Shown here: positions 51,740-59,983 of the stretch, one piece after another
Layout of the letters: the number at the start of each line of letters is the position of its first letter
Numbering within the stretch: the first letter of the stretch is position 1
DNA from: Phycisphaerales bacterium
GTDB lineage: Bacteria > Planctomycetota > Phycisphaerae > Phycisphaerales > SM1A02
Length of the DNA stretch: 64,000 nucleotides
Assembly (NCBI GenBank): GCA_029245245.1
Contig: JAQWPT010000011.1
Location: forward strand, 124,001 to 188,000
Direction of reading: 5' to 3'
The notes under the pieces: generated by a model
Database searches by the model: none
What the model saw: only the letters and a program-made list of their open reading frames with translations
Told to the model about the DNA's origin: nothing
Position numbers and translations under genes: made by a program

Positions 51740-53137
51740 ATGCGTACTCTCATCAACATCTTCAGGATTCCCGAACTCCGGAAACGGGTGTTCTTCACGC
51801 TGGGCGTGTTGATCATCTATCGCCTCGGCTTCTTCATCCCGCTCATCGGCGTGGATCAGTCCGCCCTCAAGTCGTACTACGAATCACAGAGCACGACCGA
51901 CGGTCTCGGACTCGGCCGGATTCTCGAGTACGCATCCATCTTCTCGGGTGGCTCCTTCAGCCAGTCGACTGTCTTCGGCCTGGGCATCATGCCCTACATC
52001 ACGGCAGCCATCATCTTCCAGTTGCTGCAGACGGCGATTCCTCGCCTCCAGGAACTGAAGAAGGAAGGCGCCAGCGGCCAGCAGAAGATTACGGAGTGGA
52101 CCCGGTACACCACCGTCGGCATGTGCCTCATCCAGGGCTTCATGTGGATGAAGTTCATGTTGGCCAACAACATGGTCCGGGAGGAGTTCCTGTCTTCGGG
52201 AACACTGCTGATCTTCTATGTCAGTGGCCTGACGGCACTGACTGCGGGAAGCATTTTCCTGATGTGGCTTGGTGAGCAGATCGACAAGTACGGCATCGGC
52301 AACGGCGTATCCTTGATTCTGACGGCAGGCATCATTTCCCAGATGCCCAATGCCATCACCGAACTTTCCAATCGCACGGATCTCTCTCTCCAGGCCGGAC
52401 AAGGGCAGATCGGCATCGTTGGGATCCTGTTCCTGATCGTGGCATTCGTGATCGTGGTGGCGGGATCCATCCTGATCACCCTGGCCCAGCGGCGAATTCC
52501 GATCCAGCAGGCACGGCATACACGGGGTCGGAAGGCCTACGGTGGCCAACGTCACTACCTGCCCCTGCGCGTCAATCACGCCGGCGTCATGCCGATCATC
52601 TTCGCCAGTTCACTGCTGATCTTCCCCTCGGCCTTCTTCGGGTACCTGGCTTCATCGGCGGGTGTGGATGCCCCGGGCTGGTGGAGAGAGACGGTGACCT
52701 TCCTGAACATCAATTTCCAGATGGGTGAGTATCCCTACATCGTTCTGGAGATACTCCTCATCTACTTCTTCAGTTACTTCTGGACCACAGTGGTCTTCAG
52801 TCCCGAGGAAATGGCCCAGCAACTGCGTGAGAACGGCAGTTTCATTCCAGGCCTGCGGCCCGGTCCGAGGACCGCCGAGTACCTTGAGACGGTGGTGGAG
52901 CGAGTGACCTATGTGGGGGCAGGGTTCCTTGCCATCATTGCTGTCATTCCCTCGATGGTCTCGAAGTACATGGAGATACCATTGAACATCTCGAGCTTCC
53001 TCGGTGGTACCGGGTTGCTCATTGTCGTCAGTGTCGGACTTGACCTGCTTCAGCGGGTGGAGGCCAACCTGGTCATGCGGAACTACAGCGGATTCCTGTC
53101 CGGGGCAGAACCCGGGCGAGGAGGCCGTCCAAACTGA
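51740..53137 (+). CDS. secY: Protein translocase channel subunit SecY
   Basis: 465 residues with ten predicted membrane helices. FRIPELRKRVFFTLGVLIIYRLG opens the protein; a plug region, LGIMPYITAAIIFQLLQ and the cytoplasmic loops with RHTRGRKAYGGQRHYLPL follow. SecY is the central pore of the Sec translocon, taking proteins through or into the inner membrane. The ATG at 51740 fits the family N-terminus; a GTG at 51719 adds seven residues. The adk and map genes that often follow secY are absent; infA comes next. Confidence 0.98.
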   Translation: MRTLINIFRIPELRKRVFFTLGVLIIYRLGFFIPLIGVDQSALKSYYESQSTTDGLGLGRILEYASIFSGGSFSQSTVFGLGIMPYITAAIIFQLLQTAIPRLQELKKEGASGQQKITEWTRYTTVGMCLIQGFMWMKFMLANNMVREEFLSSGTLLIFYVSGLTALTAGSIFLMWLGEQIDKYGIGNGVSLILTAGIISQMPNAITELSNRTDLSLQAGQGQIGIVGILFLIVAFVIVVAGSILITLAQRRIPIQQARHTRGRKAYGGQRHYLPLRVNHAGVMPIIFASSLLIFPSAFFGYLASSAGVDAPGWWRETVTFLNINFQMGEYPYIVLEILLIYFFSYFWTTVVFSPEEMAQQLRENGSFIPGLRPGPRTAEYLETVVERVTYVGAGFLAIIAVIPSMVSKYMEIPLNISSFLGGTGLLIVVSVGLDLLQRVEANLVMRNYSGFLSGAEPGRGGRPN

Positions 53138-53188
53138 CTTGTCTCCAGCGAACAGCTGGGCGTATGTGGAGTTGGAAGCAGCATATTC

Positions 53189-53404
53189 ATGGCCAAAGAG
53201 GAAAAAATCACCCTGGATGCAGTCGTCAAGGAGGCTTTGCCTGACACCCGGTTCATGGTTGAACTGGAAAATGGGCAGGAAATCCTGGCATATATCAGCG
53301 GCCGGATGCGGAAGTTCTACATTCGTATTCTTCCCGGCGACAAGGTGAAGGTCGAGTTGAGCCCCTATGACATGTCCAAGGGACGAATCGTCTATCGACA
53401 GTGA
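53189..53404 (+). CDS. infA: Translation initiation factor IF-1
   Basis: 71 residues. [39 protein letters not shown] and [13 protein letters not shown] identify IF-1, the OB-fold factor that occupies the 30S A site during initiation. The order secY-infA-rpmJ-rpsM is conserved in many bacteria. Confidence 0.98.
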   Translation: MAKEEKITLDAVVKEALPDTRFMVELENGQEILAYISGRMRKFYIRILPGDKVKVELSPYDMSKGRIVYRQ

Positions 53405-53434
53405 CGAGTGATTCAAAGGAACGGTGAGAGCATC

Positions 53435-53551
53435 ATGAAGGTCAAAAGCAGCATCAGGCGTCGTACCAAGGATTGCCAAGTGGTCATTCGCAAGGGCAAG
53501 CGCTACATCATCAACAAGAAGAACCCCCGCCTGAAGCAGCGGCAGGGCTGA
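53435..53551 (+). CDS. rpmJ: 50S ribosomal protein L36, zinc-ligand-free form
   Basis: 38 residues, translated directly from the sequence. [20 protein letters not shown] opens it and the end LKQRQG matches L36. The zinc form has Cys11, Cys14, Cys27 and a His near 32; here the positions are Thr11, Cys14, Asn27 and Arg32, so zinc binding is lost. It lies in the usual infA-rpmJ-rpsM order. L36 stabilises the 50S subunit near the L6/L16 region. Confidence 0.96.
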   Translation: MKVKSSIRRRTKDCQVVIRKGKRYIINKKNPRLKQRQG

Positions 53552-53566
53552 GCAGGAGTACGAACA

Positions 53567-53941
53567 ATGCCACGTATTGCCGGCGTCGATATCCCGGAAA
53601 AGAAGAAGATCCGGTACTCCCTGCGCTACATCTACGGGATCGGACCCAAGTTCTCCGAGGACGTCCTCGAGGCTGCAGGCGTCGATCCTGAGAAGAAGGC
53701 GCATGAACTCGAGGAACGCGAGATCTCCCAGATCGCCGCGATCATCGATGACGGGTACATCGTGGAAGGTGCTTTGCGCCGCCAGGTGCAGCAGAACATT
53801 CAGCGACTGCGTGACATTCGCTGCTATCGGGGCGATCGACACCGCCGTGGCCTGCCTGTTCGTGGTCAACGAACCAAGTGCAACGCCCGGACCCGCAAGG
53901 GACGTAAGAAGACCGTCGCCGGTAAGAAGGGCGTCAAGTAA
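53567..53941 (+). CDS. rpsM: 30S ribosomal protein S13
   Basis: 124 residues. RIAGVDIPEKKKIRYSLRYI, YGIGPKFSEDVLEAAGVD and RGQRTKCNARTRKG identify S13, which contacts the 50S subunit and tRNAs in the 30S head. Confidence 0.98.
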   Translation: MPRIAGVDIPEKKKIRYSLRYIYGIGPKFSEDVLEAAGVDPEKKAHELEEREISQIAAIIDDGYIVEGALRRQVQQNIQRLRDIRCYRGDRHRRGLPVRGQRTKCNARTRKGRKKTVAGKKGVK

Positions 53942-54022
53942 GAACGCGGGTTCGCGCCCGCATCATCGTGAGATTCCTGCCCCCTCGGGAGAAGGAATCG
54001 CTGGAAGCGAGAGGATTGATTC

Positions 54023-54394
54023 ATGGCGAAGAAGAAGATCAGAAAGAACATCGGCAAGGCGATCGCGTACGTGAACGCAACGTTCAACAACACGATGATC
54101 ACCATTACCGACCTCAATGGCGAAGCCCTCTGCTGGGATTCGGCCGGGACGGTCGGTTTCAAGGGAGCACGGAAGGCGACGCCGTTCGCGGCGACGCGAG
54201 CGGCCGAACGCGTGGCCTCCAAGGCCAAGCGCATGGGTGTTCGTGAAGTCGAGGTTCGTGTCAAGGGCCCCGGCTCGGGTCGTGAATCCGCGATCACCGG
54301 ACTCAGTTCCTCGGGACTGCTTGTTACGGCGGTCGAGGACCATACCCCCATTCCCCACAACGGCTGCCGCCCGAGAAAGCAGCGCCGCGTCTAA
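54023..54394 (+). CDS. rpsK: 30S ribosomal protein S11
   Basis: 123 residues. [33 protein letters not shown] and [14 protein letters not shown] with RKQRRV identify S11 of the 30S platform. rpsD (S4), normally next, is absent; 123 bases without a gene separate it from rpoA. Confidence 0.98.
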   Translation: MAKKKIRKNIGKAIAYVNATFNNTMITITDLNGEALCWDSAGTVGFKGARKATPFAATRAAERVASKAKRMGVREVEVRVKGPGSGRESAITGLSSSGLLVTAVEDHTPIPHNGCRPRKQRRV

Positions 54395-54517
54395 TACGTA
54401 TTTCGGATGGCCTGGAAAGAAGGTCCGATCGGTGCATCAGCAGGATCCGATCACGACCGCGACACTGGGCCATGCACTGAACCAACTGGTTTCCTGCTGG
54501 CAATGGAGTAGAAGACA

Positions 54518-55567
54518 ATGCATGTTCGCTGGAGAGGCTTAGAACTTCCCGCACGAGTGGAACTCGATGAGCAGTCATCGACCGATACGTTCGGTCGATT
54601 CACCATCGAGCCGTTTGAGCGTGGCTTTGGTACGACCATCGGCAACAGCCTGCGTCGCATCCTGTTGAGTTCGATCGAGGGCACTGCCATCACGAGTGTC
54701 CGGATCAAGGGTGTTGAGCACGAGTTCACCACGATTCCCGGCATCATCGAAGATGTTTCCGACATCATCCTGAACGTCAAGGGCATCGTGCTGAGCTATA
54801 CGGGTGAAGAGGAGAAGGTGATTCGCCTTTCCGCATCCGGTCCTGGTGAAGTCACCGCGGACCTGATCGAGGGCGACCCGTCCATCACGGTGCACAATCC
54901 CGACCTGATCATCGCGACGTTGACCGAGGCGGTCGACTTCGAGATGGAACTGGTTGTTTCTTCCGGGCGTGGCTACCAGCCCGCGACGGATAAGCATCTT
55001 CGCAGCAGCGAAGACCAGCTCATCGGGGAGATTCCGATTGATTCGCTCTTCAGCCCGGTTTGTCGCGTCCGGTACCGTGTCGAGGACACTCGCGTCGGCC
55101 AGAAGACGAACTTCGACCGCTTGATCATCGATCTCTGGACCGATTCCACGATCTCGCCCGAGATGGCGATGGTCGAGGCCGCAAAGATCCTTCGCAAGCA
55201 CCTGAACCCGTTCGTGCAGTACTTCGAACTCGGTGACGAGCGGATTTCCGAGGAAGCCTCTGCCGCTGCGGCGATGGACGACGAGCTGATCCGGAAACTC
55301 GACATGCGGATCGAAGAACTCGATCTGACCGTCCGAGCACGCAACTGCCTTGACTCCGCCCAGATCGAAACGGTTGGGGAACTGGTCAGCAAGAGCGATC
55401 AGGACCTGCTGTCCGTTCGAAGTTTCGGCCGAACATCGCTTCGTGAAGTGAAGCGTCGGCTCGAGGAACTCGGCCTGTCGCTGGGGACCCCGCTTCCGGA
55501 CGGATACGAGATTATCACGAGTGAAACCATGGACGAGCCCGTCGAGGCCGTCATCATCGAGGATTGA
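54518..55567 (+). CDS. rpoA: DNA-directed RNA polymerase subunit alpha
   Basis: 349 residues. The N-terminal assembly domain has FTIEPFERGFGTTIGNSLRR and LLSSIEGTAITS; the C-terminal domain (about 270-330) has LDLTVRARNCLDSAQIETVG and the DNA-binding RSFGRTSLREVKRRL. The ~20-residue tail is acidic (TSETMDEPVEAVIIED). Two alpha subunits nucleate RNA polymerase and contact activators and UP elements. The 123-base space before it could hold a separate promoter, but I see no clear one. Confidence 0.98.
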   Translation: MHVRWRGLELPARVELDEQSSTDTFGRFTIEPFERGFGTTIGNSLRRILLSSIEGTAITSVRIKGVEHEFTTIPGIIEDVSDIILNVKGIVLSYTGEEEKVIRLSASGPGEVTADLIEGDPSITVHNPDLIIATLTEAVDFEMELVVSSGRGYQPATDKHLRSSEDQLIGEIPIDSLFSPVCRVRYRVEDTRVGQKTNFDRLIIDLWTDSTISPEMAMVEAAKILRKHLNPFVQYFELGDERISEEASAAAAMDDELIRKLDMRIEELDLTVRARNCLDSAQIETVGELVSKSDQDLLSVRSFGRTSLREVKRRLEELGLSLGTPLPDGYEIITSETMDEPVEAVIIED

Positions 55568-55595
55568 GGCCTGGCCTTGTCCAGGAGAGTGTCAT

Positions 55596-56291
55596 ATGCG
55601 AAATCGAATCAACGGTAAGCAACTGAATCGCAAGAGCGACCACCGAATGGCCATGCTTCGCAACATGGCCTCGGGACTGTTCGAGCATGGTTCGATCGAA
55701 ACGACGATGCCCAAGGCCAAGGCCGTGCAGCCGTTCGTCGAGAAGATCATCACGTTGGCCAAGCAGGGTTCGTTCCATGCTCGTCGCCAACTTGAGTCCA
55801 AGCTCAACGATCGGAAGATCCACGCATGGGTTGCCGATCCCAACGTCCCTGACAGCCGCAAGGAGAATCCCTACTTCGAGCTGCCGGATGCGGATGACAT
55901 CAAGTTCAACCGCTACGGCGAGGTCAAGAAGGCTCCCAGGCTCGTGCAGCACATCCTCGCGAACGTGGCGCCGAAGTTCGCCGATCGTGATGGTGGCTAC
56001 ACACGCATCATCAAGACCGGTCGACATCGCCTCGGGGACGGAGCCGACCTGGTCGTGCTTCAGCTCGTCGGTGAGGAAGAGGGTTCGGAAGCCAGTTCCG
56101 ACAACGTCACCGGACGCCGCCGCCAGGCGGATCGACGCGATGCGTTCGCTGCTTCGCTTGGCCCCGTGGCCACGGCCGAGGTCGTGGAAGAGGCGGTCAC
56201 CGAGGAGGCCCCGGCCGATGAGGCACCTCCTGCCGAGGAGGCCTCCGGGGAGGCTCCCAAGGACGATGCTGAGGAAACGTCCTCAGAGTGA
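55596..56291 (+). CDS. rplQ: 50S ribosomal protein L17 with long acidic extension
   Basis: 231 residues against ~127 in E. coli. The N-terminal L17 domain has LNRKSDHRMAMLRNMASGLF and TTMPKAKAVQPFVEKIITLA; a charged insert (PDSRKENPYFELPDADDIKF) sits in the middle and GGYTRIIKTGRHRLGDGADL is the usual end of the domain. The last ~80 residues are rich in Ala, Glu, Pro and Asp, with repeated EEAPADEAPPAEEAS. AGGAG eight bases upstream sets the start. It is the last gene before the cluster terminator. Confidence 0.95.
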   Translation: MRNRINGKQLNRKSDHRMAMLRNMASGLFEHGSIETTMPKAKAVQPFVEKIITLAKQGSFHARRQLESKLNDRKIHAWVADPNVPDSRKENPYFELPDADDIKFNRYGEVKKAPRLVQHILANVAPKFADRDGGYTRIIKTGRHRLGDGADLVVLQLVGEEEGSEASSDNVTGRRRQADRRDAFAASLGPVATAEVVEEAVTEEAPADEAPPAEEASGEAPKDDAEETSSE

Positions 56292-56313
56292 CCTCGTTCA
56301 ATGCAATGATCGC

Positions 56314-56340
56314 ACGGCCGTCTCCTCGTGGGGCGGCCGT
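56314..56340 (+). terminator. Terminator hairpin at the end of the ribosomal cluster
   Basis: ACGGCCG (56314-56320) pairs perfectly with CGGCCGT (56334-56340); further pairing of CTCC with GGGG inside leaves a TCGT loop. A G/T-rich stretch follows. It lies 22 bases after the rplQ stop and before the pheS promoter. Confidence 0.7.
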
Positions 56341-56353
56341 GTTCGTTGGTGGG

Positions 56354-56359
56354 TACACT
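56354..56359 (+). promoter_or_regulatory. Putative -10 element (TACACT) of pheS, leaderless arrangement
   Basis: TACACT lies eight bases before the pheS ATG. It is the same hexamer as before the mgtC-like gene. No ribosome-binding site follows. Confidence 0.55.
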
Positions 56360-56367
56360 GCGGGCCG

Positions 56368-57348
56368 ATGAGCAGCGAGATCGATCAACTTCAGCAGGAA
56401 GCAACCGCATCCCTGTCCGCCGCCGCCGATGCCCAGGCCCTGGAGTCCTGGCGGATCGAGTACTTGGGCACCAAGGGTCGCCTCAAGGGCATGATGTCGC
56501 GGATGCGCGATCTCTCCAGCGAGGAACGGCCAGTGTTCGGTCAGCGAATGAATGCGCTCAAGGAGTCCCTTGAAGCCGCCTTTGAGCTGCGACAGGGCGA
56601 GGCGACATCGACACGCAGTGGGCCTCCGATTGATGTGACCGAGCCGGGGATCACCGCCCGTGGTGGCAAGCGACACGTGCTGACGCGGACCATCGACGAG
56701 CTCGTCGAGATCTTCGGTCGCATGGGGTTCTCCGTGGCGGAAGGACCCGAGGTTGAGGACGAGTGGCACAACTTCAACGCTCTGAACATTCCGGAGCACC
56801 ATCCGGCTCGTGATCCCATCGACAACTTCTTTCTTGCCGGCGATCGCATGCTCCGCTCCCAGACTTCCACGGTCCAGATCCGGGTGATGGAAAAGACGCC
56901 GCCGCCACTGAAGATCATTTCGGTGGGGCGGGTGTACCGGCCCGACACCCACGATGCGACCCACTACAGCATGTTCCACCAGGTCGAGGGCCTGTGCCTC
57001 GACCACGGGGTGACGATGATCGACCTCAAGACGGTCCTGTTCCAGTTCGCCCGGGCCTACTTCGGCCCCGAGGCGGAAGTCCGGATGCGACCGAGTTTCT
57101 TCCCCTTCACCGAGCCCTCCGCAGAAGTCGACATGAAGATGAAGATCCGCGGCCAGTGGCAGTGGGTGGAACTCGGTGGCTGCGGGATGGTCGACCCGAA
57201 TGTGCTCGAGTCACTCGACATCGACCCCGAGCAGTGGACCGGCTACGCCTTCGGGCTCGGCATTGAGCGCATCGCCATGCGCCGCTACGGGATTTCTGAT
57301 ATTCGAAACCTCTATGAGAACGACGAGCGGTTCCTCCGCCAGTTCTGA
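56368..57348 (+). CDS. pheS: Phenylalanyl-tRNA synthetase alpha subunit
   Basis: 326 residues. The N-terminal coiled-coil (SSEIDQLQQEATASLSAAAD) is followed by the class II catalytic core with VAEGPEVEDEWHNFNALNI, YRPDTHDATHYSMFHQVEGL (motif 2) and GYAFGLGIERIAMRRYGISD (motif 3). PheS and PheT form the alpha2-beta2 enzyme that charges tRNA-Phe. pheT does not follow, which is unusual, so the beta subunit must be encoded elsewhere. Confidence 0.97.
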   Translation: MSSEIDQLQQEATASLSAAADAQALESWRIEYLGTKGRLKGMMSRMRDLSSEERPVFGQRMNALKESLEAAFELRQGEATSTRSGPPIDVTEPGITARGGKRHVLTRTIDELVEIFGRMGFSVAEGPEVEDEWHNFNALNIPEHHPARDPIDNFFLAGDRMLRSQTSTVQIRVMEKTPPPLKIISVGRVYRPDTHDATHYSMFHQVEGLCLDHGVTMIDLKTVLFQFARAYFGPEAEVRMRPSFFPFTEPSAEVDMKMKIRGQWQWVELGGCGMVDPNVLESLDIDPEQWTGYAFGLGIERIAMRRYGISDIRNLYENDERFLRQF

Positions 57349-57367
57349 AGGAGCATTCCATGAGTGA
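57342..57367 (+). repeat. 26-bp direct repeat, copy 1 (pheS end to start of membrane-protein gene)
   Basis: These 26 bases cover the pheS stop codon, a GAAGGAG ribosome-binding site and the first codons of the next gene. They recur identically at 58054-58079, 712 bases away. Confidence 0.95.
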
Positions 57368-58079
57368 TGTCAGCATGATGACGCCGCCGAGTGAAGTCAG
57401 TGAAACTGCGCCACCACGTGGTCCGACAGTCTGGCCCACCGTGGTCGGTGTGCTCGGCATCGTCTGGGGAGCCTTTGGACTGTTGGCCAATCTCTGCGGT
57501 TTTTTTATGACTCCGTCCATACTCAAGGATGTGCTGCCTGAGGAAATGCAGGAGCAGATCATCAGCCAACTGCCCCCGACCCCACTTCTTCTGGCCTCAA
57601 GCATCATCGGCTTCATCCTGTCGCTGTGGCTGCTCTGGGGATCGATCAAACTGCTCCAGCGGAATGCTGCCTCCAGGGCGAGCCTCAATGCATGGTCCGT
57701 GATCACGATCCTGTTCACGATCATCGTGACCGTCTGGATGTTCGTGGGCCTGCCACCATCGCCTTCGCTGCATGGGGATTCACAGGCGCAGGCGTCGCAA
57801 ACGGCTGTTGAAGCCACGGAAGCCACGGACACCACGGACACGACGGTCACGACGGACACCAGGAACGCGACAGAGCGGCATGCACAACTCGAACAGTTTG
57901 GAATGGACGGTCCGGCGATGTCGAGATTCAACATGATCATCAACAACTGCTGTTCGGGAGTGGGGTCATGCCTGTGGCCGGTCTTCCTCCTGGTCTTCCT
58001 GAACACCGCATCCCACCGACGGGAAATCGAAACATGGGATGACTCTTCGGCTGGTTCTGAAGGAGCATTCCATGAGTGA
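57360..58079 (+). CDS. Four-helix membrane protein of unknown function, first of a tandem pair
   Basis: 239 residues with hydrophobic segments near residues 24-50, 78-97, 108-127 and 200-217. A Thr/Asp-rich low-complexity loop (ATEATDTTDTTVTTDTRNAT) lies between helices 3 and 4. The end carries LNTASHRREI, shared with the next gene. The last seven residues (SEGAFHE) and the stop codon are encoded by the copied ribosome-binding-site region of the next gene. No known family. Start at 57360 has AAGGAG seven bases upstream. Confidence 0.85.
   Translation: MSDVSMMTPPSEVSETAPPRGPTVWPTVVGVLGIVWGAFGLLANLCGFFMTPSILKDVLPEEMQEQIISQLPPTPLLLASSIIGFILSLWLLWGSIKLLQRNAASRASLNAWSVITILFTIIVTVWMFVGLPPSPSLHGDSQAQASQTAVEATEATDTTDTTVTTDTRNATERHAQLEQFGMDGPAMSRFNMIINNCCSGVGSCLWPVFLLVFLNTASHRREIETWDDSSAGSEGAFHE
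58054..58079 (+). repeat. 26-bp direct repeat, copy 2 (gene 1 tail to gene 2 start)
   Basis: Identical to 57342-57367. Here the bases encode the last residues of the first paralogue and at the same time the ribosome-binding site and start of the second. Confidence 0.95.
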
Positions 58080-58671
58080 GCAGATGACGCCCCCTCCGGA
58101 TGGCAACAGCATGCCACAGGGCCAACCCGTCTCTGCAGGCCCACGCAGTTCCTGGCCGACCGTATTCGGTGTCATCGGAATCATCTGGGCATCATTCGGA
58201 ATGCTGTGCAACCTCGGCGGCCTTGGCAACGTCGGGTACGTGTCGTGGGCCTATCTCATCGTCTCGTTGCTGGTCGGATTCGCCATGTGCCTCTGGCTGC
58301 TCTTTGGGTCGATCAGCCTGATCCGCCGCAAACCATCCAGTCGATCAACACTCGTCTCATGGTCGATCATCGAGATCGTGTTCATCATCGTGCTGGGCGG
58401 CTGGGGACTTGGGTTCGTGGACCAGATCACCGAGATGCTGGTGGAAGCGGAAATGGCGAATCCCCAATCCTCGTTTGGGAATACAGAGAACTTGTCGGAA
58501 GAAGATCTCACCCAGATCATGGCGGTCACGGTCTACGGCTTCTCAGGGTGCTCCATCGTCTTGTCGATGATCTGGCCCGTGCTCCTGCTGATCTTCCTGA
58601 ACACCGCATCCCACCGCCGGGAAATTGACAGCTGGGCATCCAGCGAGTCAGGGGTGTTCGGCGATGCCTGA
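58072..58671 (+). CDS. Four-helix membrane protein of unknown function, second of a tandem pair
   Basis: 199 residues, paralogous to the preceding gene: both share a Pro-rich start, a SWPTVFGVIGIIWASFGMLC-type first helix, a (S)LWLLFGSISL segment and the end FLNTASHRREI. The Thr/Asp loop of the first copy is missing. Its start overlaps the first copy's stop by eight bases, and its own stop overlaps the tyrS start by eight bases. No function is recognised. Confidence 0.87.
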   Translation: MSEQMTPPPDGNSMPQGQPVSAGPRSSWPTVFGVIGIIWASFGMLCNLGGLGNVGYVSWAYLIVSLLVGFAMCLWLLFGSISLIRRKPSSRSTLVSWSIIEIVFIIVLGGWGLGFVDQITEMLVEAEMANPQSSFGNTENLSEEDLTQIMAVTVYGFSGCSIVLSMIWPVLLLIFLNTASHRREIDSWASSESGVFGDA

Positions 58672-59983
58672 TCCCGGATTCCTCGATGAACTGGCCTGGC
58701 GGGGAATGCTCCACCAGACGACCGATGACACTGGTCTGCCATCGTTCCTGTCCACTGCGGGCCGCGTCGCCTACTGCGGATTCGATCCGACTGGTTCCAG
58801 CCTGACCATTGGAAACTTCGTGGCCATCAAGTTGCTCGCCCACTGGCAGCGGTGTGGTCACACGCCGATCGTCCTGATGGGAGGAGGCACGGGTCTCATC
58901 GGTGATCCCTCCGGGAAGGATGCCGAGCGGCAGTTGTTGAGTGCCGAGCAGGTCCAGGACAATGTCGAATCCTGCCGTCGGATCTTCGAGCGTGTGCTTG
59001 ATTTCGACCCATCGAAGCCCAACGCCGCCCGCATCGTCAACAATGCGGACTGGCTCTGCGGCCTCGGCTACATCGACATGCTCCGCGATGTCGGCAAGCA
59101 CTTCTCGGTCAACATGATGATCCAGAAGGACTCGGTGCGCGATCGACTTGAGAACCGCGAGCAGGGGATCAGTTACACCGAGTTCTCGTACATGATTCTG
59201 CAGGCCTACGACTTTCTGCACCTTCGTCGCAGCGAGGACTGCACGGTGCAGATCGCCGGCTCCGACCAGTACGGCAACATCGTCGCGGGCATCGACCTGA
59301 TCCGACGTGATCTCGTCGATGCCACCGAGAGCGAGCCGCGTGGCTACGGAATTACGGCTCCGCTGATCACGAAGTCCGACGGCACCAAGTTCGGCAAGAC
59401 CGAATCCGGCGCCGTCTGGCTGACCGCTGACCGCACCAGCCCCTATGCCTTCCACCAGTTCTGGCTCAACACCTCCGATGCCGATGCCGGCAAGTACCTC
59501 CGGTGGTTCACGTTCCTCGGCCGTTCGGAGATCGAGGATATCGAGGCTCGTCATGCCGAGTCGCCGCAGCAACGACTGGCCCAGGCCACCGTGGCCGACG
59601 AGATGACCCGGCTGATGCATGGAGAGGACGAATTGGTTCGGGCCAAGTCTGCAGCGGGGGCGCTCTTCAGCGGCAACGTGGCCGGACTCGACGAGCAACT
59701 GCTTGATGAGGTCTTCAAGGATGTGGCCGGTTCAGAGCATGCATGCTCCACGCTTGAGGGCGAAGGCGTGCTGCTGCTTGATCTGCTGCCGGAGACGACC
59801 CTGGCCGCCTCCAAGCGGGAGGCACGGGAGTTCCTCTCCAATGGGTCCGTTTCGGTCAATGGCACCCGGGTCGAGAAGGATGCCGCCCTGGACCACCGGC
59901 TGCGCAGCGATGACCTGCTGCATGGGCGCATGATCCTCATTCGCCGGGGCAAGAAGACCTGGCATGCGACACGTTGGGCCTGA
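58664..59983 (+). CDS. tyrS: Tyrosyl-tRNA synthetase
   Basis: 439 residues. The class I site is present in variant form as FDPTGSSLTIGNFVAIKLL (HIGH replaced by TIGN) and the KMSKS-like loop is KSDGTKFGKTESG. Tyrosine-binding residues are in FSYMILQAYDFLHL and IAGSDQYGNIVAG. A C-terminal S4 RNA-binding domain (about 370-435) follows. It charges tRNA-Tyr. Its stop codon directly abuts that of the converging YbbR gene in the palindrome TGATCA. Confidence 0.97.
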   Translation: MPDPGFLDELAWRGMLHQTTDDTGLPSFLSTAGRVAYCGFDPTGSSLTIGNFVAIKLLAHWQRCGHTPIVLMGGGTGLIGDPSGKDAERQLLSAEQVQDNVESCRRIFERVLDFDPSKPNAARIVNNADWLCGLGYIDMLRDVGKHFSVNMMIQKDSVRDRLENREQGISYTEFSYMILQAYDFLHLRRSEDCTVQIAGSDQYGNIVAGIDLIRRDLVDATESEPRGYGITAPLITKSDGTKFGKTESGAVWLTADRTSPYAFHQFWLNTSDADAGKYLRWFTFLGRSEIEDIEARHAESPQQRLAQATVADEMTRLMHGEDELVRAKSAAGALFSGNVAGLDEQLLDEVFKDVAGSEHACSTLEGEGVLLLDLLPETTLAASKREAREFLSNGSVSVNGTRVEKDAALDHRLRSDDLLHGRMILIRRGKKTWHATRWA

